The position numbers and the translations under genes are program-made. The notes below the pieces were generated by a model. That model did no database searches. It worked only from the letters and a program-made list of their open reading frames with translations, and was not told where the DNA came from. Below, piece by piece: positions 46,970 through 59,072 of a DNA stretch of 64,000 bases (its first letter is position 1; each line of letters starts with the position of its first letter). The stretch is from NCBI GenBank assembly GCA_001661515.1, contig LUVW01000010.1:186001-250000 (forward strand), in the 5' to 3' direction. Source of the DNA: Capniomyces stellatus. Taxonomy: Eukaryota > Kickxellomycota > Harpellomycetes > Harpellales > Legeriomycetaceae.

Positions 46970-48046
46970 TATTTGGCTATAGACAAATTGTCGCTTTTAA
47001 GGTGTAATTATATAATTAAAAAGTGTGTTATTGTTCAAGCTAATATCTGACTAAATAAATGATTAATACGCTTGTGACAAAGCGTTGTTTTTGAACATAC
47101 TTTGGTTCATTATTGAAAATGTATTTTTTAAAAAAGTCTAAAGTTCGATGGCATATTAGCTACTAAGATTTCCATATCGCCGATGTTTTTCCAACGCAAA
47201 ATACTAATTGCGACCTTTATACAACTGATTTGCCAAGACCGTAATCTTTTTCTGCCTTTCCCCCACCCTCTCTTCATTTCATTTTTTTTTTTACCTTTTA
47301 TTATTTTCACTTTATTGCTTTGGCCTAGTTACCAACTTACCTGAATATCGGATTTTGCAGCATCTACTTGCATAAGAACATACTATACCAATCTGTACAG
47401 AGTCCACATCCTATGTGACATTGCCATGACAGATCGAATTCTTTGGTAGCATTTCATTCTGTTGAGTGTGATGCTACAGCAGTTAGTGGAGGACCAATGG
47501 CTCAACAGGTGGCCAAAGTGATGTTTGGTCGGATTAGTGGGTGTTTACAACTTCTATAGCATTATTGATCATAGACAAATTTTTGGCCAATAATATAATA
47601 CCATACAACCTGTATATCATTTTTTTTATGTAACTACCTATAATAATTCAAGCAAGCCAAAGTCATTTGATAGATTTGCTATGAGTCTTGAGCTTTTATA
47701 ACTATTTTTTTATTGCCCAACTTTTTGCTAATTGGTGTTGAAAAGCTAGTAAACTTTATTTAAAAAAAAATTAAAAAAAATAGGTGTTGGCAAAAAGAAA
47801 CAAAAAAAAACAATTAAACATGAACAATTAAGTTGCGCTTTAAAAGTTTTTGGTAGTTTAAAGATACTACTAACTATAAATAAAACACATTAAATTGAAC
47901 AGTAAGGCAAAAACAAGGAAATAAAACAACTTTACTAATATTTACTGTTTTATCCAACCCACAGCTGTCTATTAACCCACAGCATTATTATTATTTTTTT
48001 AAAATAATAAAATACCAAGTTCAAATATAAAATATAAAGTTAAACA
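46970..48046. other. Intergenic, RAB5 promoter side
   Basis: AT-rich, with A-runs near 47761-47815. No frame with protein features and no RNA gene seen. Confidence 0.55.
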
Positions 48047-49549
48047 ATGGCATCCGCAAATTCAAATAACACCTCGGGCGGTCCACAATCAACAAGTAAT
48101 GCAAGACCAAAACAGTTCCAATTTAAGTTGGTTTTGCTCGGTAAGTCTACATACCCCATTCAACAAGCTTTGTGCATTTTCAAGAAGTATGATAGTAGGG
48201 ATATATACGTACTTGGAAGCGTCAAAAGCGACAGCTTATACTAAATAGCAAACTATCTCTGTGCGTACCAGCAATAAAAACTTTGTTGGATATAAAACTT
48301 GTAAATATAGGCGAGTCTGCAGTGGGAAAATCAAGGCAGGTGGAGTTAATTTACTAATAAGATACACTTTATATAGTCATTAACATGCTTTGAAGGCTTT
48401 AGAATTCAAATTGATTGTTTTTGCTTTTGCAATTGTTCAATAGTGTTGTAATGCGATTCGTTAAAGATCGATTTGATGAATACAAAGAAAGCACAATAGG
48501 AGGTAAACATGAATATATTTATATACATACTTGAGCAATCTCAAATTAATAACATACACCCTCTTAATGAGGAAAGTATAATCGAGGGGAGGCGAGAGAT
48601 ACAGAACCTTGTTTTTTCTTTTCTTTTCCAAAAACGATTGTTAATGAACTCAATAGCTGCCTTTCTAACAAAGACGATTTCTCTGGAGAATGGGAACCAG
48701 GTTAAATTTGAAATATGGGACACAGCTGGCCAGGAGCGGTATAAGGTAAGGACATATATAAAAAATGGCAGAGTAAAATATAACATCTAAAACAGTGTAT
48801 AAAAAAGCGAGAAATGTCCAGTCAAGTCAATCCAGGCCTAAACGAATGACGGTCTATTGTTCTATTTTGTGGGATTTAGAGTCTGGCTCCAATGTACTAC
48901 CGCAATGCAAATTGTGCAGTAGTTGTATACGATATCACACAAACGGTAATTTTGAAACATATATACGAGCAAGCGTTTGAGCTCGCGCTCGAGTAAATGT
49001 GAAGGAATTTTTTTTTTACTACCATTGATGAAAATTAACCTGGTGTAAAAAAATATATATAATGTGCTATAGGCATCGTTTGAAAGAGCTCAATCGTGGA
49101 TTGAAGAGCTCAAAAAACAAGCAGATTCAAACATTGTAATTGCTTTAGCTGGAAACAAAGTTGACATAGAGCAACGAAGGACAGTTTCAACAGCTGAGGG
49201 CCAAACCTTTGCAGACGAAAACGGGCTAATATTTTTTGAAACTTCTGCTAAAGACTCTCTAAACATCTCGGAGCTGTTTTTTGGGATAGGTAAACATTGA
49301 TAGTAAAAATAATCTTGAATATTTATATTGCACATAAAGTATATTGCATGAGAATCAAGTACACGAGATATACTGTCTTTTATCTGGCCCATTTCGTCAA
49401 CACCGTATTCTTTTATATATAAAATAGCCCAGAAACTAGAGAAATCACGCGCAACGGTGCTGAATGCAGCGCCTACCAACATCAACTCTAACTCGGTCAA
49501 TCTATCCACAGGCCAAAGTGCCAATGACCAGGGACCTTGTGCATGCTAA
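48047..49549 (+). CDS. YPT5: Rab5-type small GTPase (YPT5/VPS21)
   Basis: Early-endosome Rab GTPase controlling endosome fusion and sorting. My model: exons 48047-48140, 48311-48335, 48444-48502, 48657-48745, 48880-48945, 49073-49289, 49428-49549, all in phase, 223 aa. G-box motifs: P-loop GESAVGKSS (from residue 32, split over exons 1-3), switch I with ESTIGAAFLTKT, switch [24 protein letters not shown], and ETSAKD. The C-terminus ends CAC, a double-geranylgeranylation signal. The 25-nt exon 2 must end before a GC donor (AG/GCAGGT), because a GT option breaks the P-loop frame. The Ser/Asn-rich N-terminal 20 residues vary in this family. Confidence 0.95.
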
Positions 49550-50052
49550 ACGTATACATATTTGAGTCAACTATTCTGTCTCCTCTCAAATACCCTTTTT
49601 CTTCTTTTTGGCACGTTTTAAACATGCCTTTTATTGTTGTGTTTACTACTCATATTTATTTACCAATAACCTCTGATGCTAAGCAATTCAGCTTTTAGCT
49701 GTTTTTTTTTTGTTTAAAAATCGTTTTAAAGCTAGTCTTATATTCCAAGATCGCTTGATAGTCTATAGTGACGTTTTGGCAGCTTTTTTTTTATTTAGTG
49801 TCCCTATACATTTATCTTAATAAATTGAATTTGTTAATAGAGTTAAGAGTGCTTTTAGGGGAGGTTAGAATCTTGAAATATTATGTTGGCTTCTTGGAGC
49901 CTTTCAGGATAAAATGCATTTGGTATATACCTAAATGCCGATAGTTTTTGTATTTAAAAGCCAACAATTCAAAATAGTCGACACTTGGCTGCAATATTAT
50001 TGTTTAAAAGATATCAACTAAAGGGAGAAAGAAAGAAAGGAAGGAAGGAATT
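49550..50052. other. Convergent 3' intergenic region
   Basis: Between RAB5 and the zinc transporter. Contains an AAAG/AAGG purine run at 50022-50048. No gene seen. Confidence 0.5.
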
Positions 50053-51813
50053 CTAATCAAGGTCTACTTGAATATAAAAGTTCTTTAGCCCATTGAGGTG
50101 CCTTTTAAATACCAGATTTGATTCTTTTTGAATTAAATCAACAGCTCGCCTCCAAAGAGCCGGGTCGATTTGGTCAAGGAGGCTATTATTATTGTGGTGT
50201 TTTGGAACAGACACGCTTTTAGCTGATATTGTAACCACCATAGTCCCAGTAAGATCAGACCCACCAGCCGACTTCCACACTTGAACTCTGGGGAATCCAG
50301 TAATCCCTAATCCCAATTTTCTTAGTTCTATTAACGAGTCCTCTATCTGCTTTTGGCTTTCAAAGGGAAGAGCGGATAGCATGGCCTTGGATGCATTACG
50401 CACTAAAGGAATTACACTTGCAAATATCAAAGATGCAATCATAATCGAAGCAATGGGATCAAAACCTGTCCATCCAAACCAGTTTATTAATAAAGTCGAT
50501 ACTATCACACCAACGCTTCCCAAGGTGTCAGCCAAAATGTGTAGGAATACACCCTCCATGTTATGACTATGGTCGTGGCCATGGCTGTGGCTGTGATCGT
50601 CTCCATGAGAATGACTATGGTCATGGTTGTGGTGGTCATGGCTATGAGAATGGCTATGGTCGTGGTCGTGTTGCGATTCAGCACCAATATCAATAATATC
50701 GCTGCAATGAATACCAAAACTTTCACTACTGGTATTGGAGACAAGTTCGGTTTTATAAGAATGTGCATGGCTATGGCAGCTGTCTTCGTGTGTGTGTTTG
50801 TGTTCCGACACTCCTGCATTACTGTGGCTATTATTGCTGTCAAATATAGATCCATGGCTGTGATCATGTCCATGGCTGTGATCGTCTCCATGAGAATGGC
50901 CATGATGATGTTCATGGAATGCCATAATTCCTACCAAGTTTACAAGAAACCCGCCAATAGATACGATAAGCAGCTTGGATGTACCCATCTCAGGTGGGTT
51001 TATTAAACGCCCAACTGCTTCACAAAAAATCGATATCGATATCATCATAAGGAAGATGCCGTTTATCAGTCCTGCTAAAACCTCAATTCTACCATAACCC
51101 ATAGTGAATAGTGAATTTGGCGGCCACTTGCTCATAACCAAGGCTGAAAGACCCACTGCAAGGGCAAGGCAATCGAAGAGCATGTGTATAGCTATAATAT
51201 ACAATTAACCCCCCCCCCCCCCCCCCCCNNNNNNCCCCCCCCCCCCCCCCGTTAGTTTAGAAAAGCTGATCGATTAATGAGCAAAACAATACAATCTATC
51301 AATTAAAAAAAATATATCAATTCGAAATTTGTCTTTACCATCCGAAACTAGACCCAGCGAGTTGTTGATATACCCATAAACTAGCTGAACAAACATATAG
51401 CATAGATTGATTATTAGAAATACAAATATATTTCTTGACTCTTTAAGTTCAAGAATGTCTCTAACCATGGTAATTGGCGCTGCAAAGTTTACTGAACAGA
51501 TTCTTTTGAAAATAGAGTCATTATCATAACCCGATCTACTTTTGATCTTTTTCATCGTTTTCATATCTGTGCCGTAAACCTTTAGCCCATGTCCCCTTAG
51601 TCTAGCCAGATTTTTGTTGACATGTAGCTCCTCTGAACTCTGGATCCTACCAGAGTCATTATAATCGATTTTGGTGCTTTGTGACTTGTAAATTTTATAC
51701 GCGTCTGGTAATGCCTCGTTAGAAGTACCCAAGTCGCTGCGTATATCCTCTGACAAGAAGATAATAGGCGATTGTTTATTCTTTGGCCTGTGCAATTTCG
51801 TGTTGTTGCTCAT
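50053..51813 (-). CDS. Golgi/ER zinc transporter, CDF family (ZnT5/ZnT7/Msc2-like)
   Basis: Cation diffusion facilitator that loads zinc into the secretory pathway by proton exchange (family knowledge). My model: exon 51813-51339 and exon 51191-50053, in phase, 537 aa. The N-terminal 130 residues are cytosolic and polar. Membrane segments follow: IFVFLIINLCYMFVQLVYGY, then the zinc site in TM II SLGLVSDA/IHMLFDC (H161-x3-D165, joined across the intron), two more segments, a long His-rich loop (HGHSHGDDHSHGHDHSHG repeated over about 120 residues), and TM V with HILAD (H-x3-D). A C-terminal cytoplasmic domain ends YIQVDLD. Site pattern and the GYGRIEVLAG block place it with ZnT5/ZnT7, S. pombe Cis4 and yeast Msc2. 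The intron carries a poly-G (sense) assembly gap. Confidence 0.9.
51209..51250. repeat. Poly-C tract with 6-N gap in the zinc transporter intron
   Basis: Twenty C, six N, sixteen C on the plus strand; poly-G in the sense direction of the minus-strand gene. It sits inside the single intron (51192-51338), about 15 nt from the acceptor. Confidence 0.9.
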
Positions 51814-52199
51814 TTACTTGTTTTTTATTTGTTTCTATTTTATTTGTTTGCCAATAGTAATGTTTGATTCTGGATACTTTGATATTAGGTATGGAATGAA
51901 AATAAACACTATTCTGGATCTAGGTATAACGAAAGGTGTATAGGGCTATTTTCAAGTTAAAATGCCTTTGAAATTGGCTTTCGTGATCTAAGATTAAGGT
52001 ATCGACTTTGAATCAGGCAAGCAAAAACGAGAGCAGTAATATATTAAATTGGTAAAACGGCAAAATAAAATAAAATGGATGAGTGAATAATTAAATTTTA
52101 AAAGCCATTTGTATTGTCAAGAAATTAATTCATTCGCTTTAATCGATTTATTTATCATTCACCCAGTCAGGAAAGCAAAACCATTGGCGTCTTCATGCT
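51814..52199. other. Intergenic, zinc transporter promoter
   Basis: AT-rich and without coding frames. It should contain the promoter of the minus-strand zinc transporter. Confidence 0.5.
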
Positions 52200-53004
52200 A
52201 CAAAGCTTTAAAACTCAATAGAAGAAAAAATAAAAGCAAAATTTTGATTTCAGCGCGGATTTTCTAATCATGCGCAATGATTTCAAACCTTGCCAAACAA
52301 TTTCCTCATAGAGAAATTTCGCAGGTTTAGAATCTCTCTGGTCATGATCTTGGTTTGGGAAAGTATCATCACTAAGCATAATAAAATATACATTACACGC
52401 CAATTAGGTACAGCAGCAGATTTTTAAGCTTGGAAGGCTTTTCCTTTACGACTATTGACCCTATCATTTCTTGGATATTTAATTTTACCCTATCCCATTC
52501 ATAGCCAAAAAAACAAAACAAAAACCTATAACATTTCAACAAAAAAAACGGGGTCATAGCTTTACCATGTCCATTGTTCTGCATCTTTCATCTATTTACC
52601 AAGCAAGGTTATATCAAAAAAGGCTCGGTGTACACCAAAACCAAAGGTCTTGAAGTTGAGCTGACTTCGTTGACAGTCTTGGATTTTATAAAGCTTAAAG
52701 AGCTTTAGCCTCAGTCCTATAAATTGACGATATAATAGATGTAATATATCTATTTTTATTTTTTTCGTTTTATTATTATTAGGGTAGAAGGGACACTACT
52801 ATAGTTTGGGAAAGAAGAAAAGAACCAGCGAAACTGCTATTAGGAAGTTCAAGTGAATCTTAAATTCATATCGCCAAATAAATAATTTGTAACAAACAGT
52901 TTCTGGTCCAGCTACTTTATCGAATGTACTTACCAATCAAAGAGATTGTGCTTTTTTTTAGATTCAAACGAGATGTTGTATTTTACTTTTGAGATTAACT
53001 CCAT
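52200..53004 (-). CDS. Unresolved small multi-exon gene, unassigned
   Basis: A good first exon runs from the ATG at 53004 to 52934 (MELISKVKYNISFESKKKHN, then LFD), ending in a consensus GTAAGT donor. Downstream protein-like stretches in other frames include KSKTVNEVSSTSRPLVLVYT near 52620-52700 and YEWDRVKLNIQEMIGSIVV near 52430-52520, each near plausible AG acceptors or GT donors. I could not join all of them without a stop, so the exact model and product are unknown. Extent is approximate. Confidence 0.3.
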
Positions 53005-54244
53005 TTTTTCGCCAACATGAAACAATTCAGTAAATATAAAGAACAAAGTAAAGAATAATATAAGGCTATTTCAATTTCAATAAAAAAAAGGCTATTTCAG
53101 TTTTTTAAAAAAATAAATAAAGAATGTTCTCCTGGATACTACAGCTAAACAAACAACAAACAACAAATAGCAAATAACAGATTTCAGATTGCTGTAGCTA
53201 TTGTTATTTTCAACGACAACCTTTTTGTCTTGGCAATTAGCACTTTACTGGAAGCCATAGATATGCTAGCGCCTAACCGAACTAGCGGGGAACATCAAGG
53301 GACAATGCTTTTATACGATGTATATCGTGCTTTGTAAAAACCCAAGTTGAAAAAAAAGGATACAGCCAAGCTGCTTTTAAAGCGGTTTGGCCTGTCCAAT
53401 ACAACCAATACATCAGTATACTAAAGTTGTCTAAGTTAACTTTACACAGCTATTATAGCGTGTATAAAACAAGTTCCAGTCATTTTATTTATATCACTTT
53501 GCATCCAACTGCAATAGTAACAGGTGCGTTGGAATATAAAAAAAGCTTTCCAAAAGCACAACTCTACTCAACGATAAATAGATTTGTATACTTTTTTCAA
53601 AGCACGATGCACTCAGTTATTTTCTTTTTTTTTATTTTTGCGCTCAGTATATTTAAAGGTTAACGAAAGAGAATGGAATTGGCTTTTCACACCCTTTTAT
53701 ACCTTTGAATACTATTTATAAGAGTGCTTGTATTAAAAGCGGGGAAGTGTTGTTGGTGTCCTTTTGTTGATCTTTTTTTGGTCTTATTAAAAGTATGCTA
53801 AATTTAAGCTCGCGTTGTACTGGTTTATGTGGCATCAACTTCCCCCTCCCCCCTCCCCAGAATATTTACTTCAAGAATAACTCAGTGTTTATAGAGTAAA
53901 TTTTGGCTAGGTGGGATTTTGTTTTAAAGCTGGTAACGCTACATGATAAAATATATAGAATAGGCTATGCTAAAGCTGAAGACCTCATATTGTACTTTGA
54001 GACTAGGATGCAAAGTCTTGCCCACAATTAAAAATACTTTATCGTTTATATAATGTTGCAAAGTATCCTCAAATCGTGGCTTATAAACAATATTCCTTCC
54101 ATTGTTAATAGTGCATAATCACAACTAGAAAAAACAATATATTCCAGTAGCAAAAAGAAGCATAATAAACGGCACATACTTGGTTATACTGATAAGTACA
54201 AACAGCATCCACAGTATATACAATTTTAACTCCGGGCTTCAAAA
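53005..54244. other. Intergenic, divergent to the fasciclin gene
   Basis: About 1.2 kb. A short plus frame at 53427-53663 is hydrophobic and aromatic with no family features. A C-rich patch (CCCCCTCCCCCCTCCCC) lies near 53843-53859. No RNA gene recognised. Confidence 0.5.
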
Positions 54245-55426
54245 ATGGGGAAATATACAGCTAAAAGTGTGTTATTCAGCCTGGCTTATTTGGCGCTAAA
54301 CATAGTGCCATGCAAGTCGGAAACTCTGATGGGCGCATTAAACAAGGAGCCATCACTTTCAATTGTGAAGGGGATAGTAGAAAGAGAATTGTTGCCAATA
54401 ATTCCTAACATTGACGACTATACATACACCTTTTTTGCACCAACTGACGACGCGTTAAGAGCTTCTGGGATTTTGAACTTGAGCACAAGGCTTATAAACA
54501 TAGCTATAAACTATCATGTGTCAAAAAGCACGGTTTTTAGCAGTAATTTCACTGAAGGCGTAAAGTTCTACGAAACAATGCTTAGAGACGAGGAGTTTGT
54601 AAGCCTGCCAAACAACAAGCCCCAGGTTTTTGGGCTGTTTAAAGATAACGGAAAGCTAAGCATTATTGACGGCGAGTATCACACAACCAACATCAGGGCA
54701 AATGTTATTAAAGAGGATATAAAGACAGTTAAAGGGGTGATACATATAGTAGACAAGGTGTTCAGCATCCCCAAAGATGTAAAAAGTACAATGGACTCAA
54801 TTGGGGAGTTTTCAGAAATAAGCAAGAGGATCGAGAGTAGCGGAATGTTTGATTACTATAAGAGTATCAAAGGACTAACGCTTTTTGCACCGAAAAACGA
54901 TGGTGTTAAACGGTATTTGATAAACAACGCTGATGACTCCAAAAAAAGCTGGGATCCTGTATTAAAAAACAGTGCAATTTCTGGTGAAGTCCTGTACACC
55001 TCGGAAATAAATGAGACTAAACTCTACAGCTCGACTTTGGAGGGAGGCGAGCTAGCTGTCAGCAGAAAAAATAACAACGATATAGTTGTAGATAGCACAG
55101 TAGTAGATATACCCGATATAATAGTAAAAAACGGCGTTCTGCATGGTGTACTTGATGTTATTGCTACAGACGAGCACGTTTTCTCGCAAGAAATGGATTC
55201 TGACATAGAACAGATAAAAAGAATGCTAAACCAAGTGTTTGTAAGTAGCGCACTATCTATACCAGAAGAACCTGTGGCAACTCAAGAAAGTTTACAGACA
55301 AGTTTGCCAAGCGAAAGCAGAATCCAGACTAGTGAAAGCCATGGATCTGTGTTGGAAGATAACAAGCTAACTTCATATGCTCCAACTGAACTGGATATGG
55401 TTAAAGAGCCTGTGCTAAATTATTGA
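54245..55426 (+). CDS. Secreted two-domain fasciclin (FAS1) protein
   Basis: Extracellular or vacuolar adhesion-type protein. Single exon, 393 aa. The first 25 residues are a signal peptide (SVLFSLAYLALNIVPCKS). FAS1 domain 1 spans about residues 25-175: it has the H1-like YTFFAPTDDALRASG and closes with TVKGVIHIVDKVFSIP (H2-like). FAS1 domain 2 spans about 190-315: GLTLFAPKNDG and the closing VKNGVLHGVLDVI. The last 80 residues are Ser/Thr/Glu-rich and probably disordered. There is no C-terminal hydrophobic tail, so no GPI anchor or membrane segment is predicted. Potential N-glycosylation sites include NFTE and NETK. The family also includes vacuolar fungal proteins, so the compartment is uncertain. 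Confidence 0.88.
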   Translation: MGKYTAKSVLFSLAYLALNIVPCKSETLMGALNKEPSLSIVKGIVERELLPIIPNIDDYTYTFFAPTDDALRASGILNLSTRLINIAINYHVSKSTVFSSNFTEGVKFYETMLRDEEFVSLPNNKPQVFGLFKDNGKLSIIDGEYHTTNIRANVIKEDIKTVKGVIHIVDKVFSIPKDVKSTMDSIGEFSEISKRIESSGMFDYYKSIKGLTLFAPKNDGVKRYLINNADDSKKSWDPVLKNSAISGEVLYTSEINETKLYSSTLEGGELAVSRKNNNDIVVDSTVVDIPDIIVKNGVLHGVLDVIATDEHVFSQEMDSDIEQIKRMLNQVFVSSALSIPEEPVATQESLQTSLPSESRIQTSESHGSVLEDNKLTSYAPTELDMVKEPVLNY

Positions 55427-58281
55427 GAATGGATTACTTATCTATATCGTTTATAGTTTGTGGTTTATAGTTTATGAGAAAGCGTATAAAGGTCCTATGT
55501 TGTTGGTGTGGTGAGTATGGCCGTGTAAAAGCCTTTTTACTACTGTAGCTATGAAATATTGAACAAGTCGGCTACAGTCGAATTTTGATAGTTACAATGG
55601 TAAAAATAAACATAATAAATATCAACAATACAATAGATAATGGGTGTAGAATAATAGCATTGGAAAAAAAAGAAGAAAAAAAGTAAAATTGAAACTTGGT
55701 GGTTTGCTCCGAGTTAATAGGCCGGGTCAAAAAAAAAGGCCCGTTTTGATGTACATCATATATATATTTGAATTGCCAAAGCTACGAATAATGTTTCTGC
55801 TGATTTTTGTTCCTACTTTGCAGTAGTGTATATAATTGTGTAAGCTGGTCCGCAAAAGTTTAATTGGTCCATTTCACTAAACGGATGAAAGTTTATAGAC
55901 CAAAAGATCAAAAGGCCAAAGTAAAAGAGAAAATTCAAAAGTATAAAATAAGCAAAGTACGGTTTTTTTCTTATTCATTCTAGTTGAACTTTGATTCTTG
56001 TTGCGACTGCTTGAAGGCTGCTTATGCGTCAATAGCAAGGATACATCTAGTGGTGACTGTTCGTGTGTTATGGATCATAGTAGTTTGTTTTTTTTGAATA
56101 AAAATCCCGGTTACGTTTCAATAAAAAAAGAATGATAAATAAAAAATCCCGACTACTAGCCCAATTGGTAGTAATTTATGACTAAAAAAATAAGCAAATG
56201 GCCAATCAAAACGCTGTAAAAATGGGAGCATTGGATAGATGGGACACACTTGGTATATTTGTTTATTCTAAATCAATATTTTTGACTAACTCATTTACGC
56301 GCGTTAACTGGGACTATAACGGCCTTTCCAACATAAATGGAATATTTTTTATATTTCTTATTTTTATTAAATTTTAGTTTAAAAAAACAGCCTTTTACAA
56401 AAACAGACTCGGGGTTTATTTCCTTACTTTTGCGTTTGGGATACAAATAAAACTTTAAAAATGTTCACTAATTGAAAGTAATAAATTAGAGTTTGCTTTG
56501 TGACAAATGCAACCTCAAAAGGTCGATAGTTAATTTATAATTAGTACTCGCTAAAAGGTGTTGTACATTTAAACTCGTCAGCTTTTTACCAATTGGTGGT
56601 TGATACTGTTTTACTCGATTTCTTAGAACTAGTATATTACTTTTTAATTAGTTCAATATATTTACTAAGCTTGTTGCAAACTTTTATAATTGTGTTATTT
56701 AATATAAACTGATTGAGGCAAATTGAAAATTAGTTTCAATAATAGCAAATAGCGTTGATGATTGATATGTTTTTTTTCTTCTCCTTTTAACAATCAACTC
56801 AAGCCAGATCCAGTAAAATAGCCAAATACGTCTAATGCATGTTGTTGGAAAACACTGCAGATATATGCCGTGATCTTTGTAAATAGAGTTGTGTTTGAAT
56901 AGAAACAACGTACTAAAGTATAAGATTCAGATTTTTAGTAATGAATCGCAAGCGTGGTTCCTCAGAGCTACATTATTGTTCCGGCCTTAGATAATGCTGC
57001 GCACATAGATGGAGCGCTCAATATACACTTACGACAATATAGAGCCAATATAAAAAGTTGTGTAGATAAGGCGACAAGGTACAGGGAGTTAAAAGTGTGA
57101 TTATTAAGCGATGGAGAAGATAAGCGGTTTTAATACTTTACATGTATGGTATGTATATGAAGGTATATGTGTGACTGATTTTTTAATGAAAGGTGTTGTT
57201 TGAAAGCACAAAACCTCAAAAAAGACAAATACTCGTAAAACTTTAGAAACAAAGTTGGTGATGCTTTGCAAATTAACTAAACGGGAAAGTAAACATTTCT
57301 TTAATTTAATTTAGCTTTATTTTTTATTTTTATTTTTTTTCGAAAATTCTTAGCCACTTTAGCAAACAACTTTCTAAAAATCAGATAAATTCTATTCCAA
57401 TAATCAAAAAAATCAATTAAGCTTAGAAACATGCTTAACTATAGGTGCTCTGATTAAGAACCAAGCAGTCTCACGAAAAATTAAATTAAAACTCTAAAAG
57501 TAATTAACCCGAAAAACAATTGTAGCTCTAAGACTAAAACAGATATAATTGCGGTGTTTAAACCTATAAATAAATATATGTTTATAAATATATATATGCA
57601 TGTACAGATTCGATACTCTGTAGCAGACACGCCAAACAGTCCTTTAAAGTTCAAACCCGCATTAAAAAACTTACTTTGGGTGCCAAATAAGTTGAACTAA
57701 AAACACTACAAAAAGTAAAGCAGGTAAAGCCATTTCTTTTACCATTTTTGATACCCAAACCTTGATGTATTCCCAAGTCAGCTATCGCCAGACTGGATCT
57801 CACGAGCAAACTCTGCATAAAATACTAACAAGAGTGTATTTGGAGTATAGAGCCCATTTGATTACATAAACCATTAGTTTAAACAGAGTTGAAGTAAGGC
57901 AAAGAGCCTAAATATATTTATATGATACGACACAGTTCAGATATATGGGCTTTGGAAGTCGATAGCCAGGAGTCATCCCTAACATGTTTTAGTAGATTTG
58001 AACTGTACTCCCAGATCATTGTGTTGGCTTTTATATAAGGTGAATTAAACCAGGGCCTGCGAAAAGAGCCTAACAAACATAATGCGACGGTGATGGTAGA
58101 ATATGATTTATAAAAGAAAATGAGCCTGTTTTCGCTAAATGGTTTAAATACTGAGATGCCATGTTGAGATGTCGATTATTAAACAACAAACATAACGTGA
58201 ATGTGGATAGCACAATAATAGCAACATAATGGTACTTGAATGCGGCTTATTTCCAAAAAAAACAATTACTAATGTGCCCGA

Positions 58282-58329
58282 CGTAGTAATAATAATAGTA
58301 GTAGTAGTAGTAGTAGTAATAGTAGTAAT
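58282..58329. repeat. TAG/TAA trinucleotide repeat
   Basis: About fifteen trinucleotide units (GTAGTAATAATAATAGTAG…). Non-coding. A minus-strand frame here reads as a poly-Thr run and is an artefact. Confidence 0.8.
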
Positions 58330-59021
58330 GTTGTATTTTGATGTTTCCACTTTAGCCTACTGTTTGAAGCATCCCGGTATATTTAACATATTGCGCCATG
58401 TATAACATGGGTAAACAGAGACAGTGCGAAACGAGATTGTTCTATATATATTGTGATTTTGTAGAGATGCCGACTAAAGATGAAAGGTAATTATGTAGGT
58501 TTGAGAATTAGTTCGCGTAAAGTGGTTTAGTAATAACTTTTTATTGGCGTTTCAGAATGAACGTTTACTAAAAAAGTATTTGGTGTATTCATTTTCTCAG
58601 TTGGTATATTAACTGTTGTCACAAGGAACTAAAAACGTTTATTTGGTGGTTTAATTGATGTTGGTTTTAATAATATGTTTGACTGATTTTGTTGCTGAGT
58701 TTGAATTTTCAACAAATCAAAATGCTGATTGGTAATGAATATTTATGTATTATTTATTATTATTATTATTATTTTTAGTGTGAAAAGTGTGTTGGATAAT
58801 TTCTTTATTTTTACTGCACAACTTTATATATGGTTTATTCAACTGCTCAATCACTTGATTTTTTTTGATGTTGATTTCCAAGTACTAGTTATTCTTTAAA
58901 AGGCCAATAAACGAATATTATTTTCTCATTATGAACATAAAACTGGCTCTTGGTTAGTGCCATTGTATCGAGATTGTTTCAACCTAACTTTTTTAAGTGG
59001 GTTAGATGCGGCAATCAATAT

Positions 59022-59072
59022 GTGTAAAAAAAGGGTGTAAAAAAAGGGTGTAAAAAAAGGGTGTAAAAAAAG
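59022..59072. repeat. 13-bp tandem repeat GTGTAAAAAAAGG
   Basis: Three exact copies and a fourth truncated one, inside the gene desert. Confidence 0.85.

Noticed and set aside
55532..55546. U5 snRNA loop-like string GCCTTTTTACTACTG
   Set aside because: It has five T instead of four, and flanking bases do not form the U5 stem. Sm-site and other U5 landmarks are absent.
57604..57621. tRNA T-arm-like hairpin ACAGATTCGATACTCTGT
   Set aside because: The loop and stem are off by one base, and no A-box, anticodon arm or acceptor stem fits upstream.
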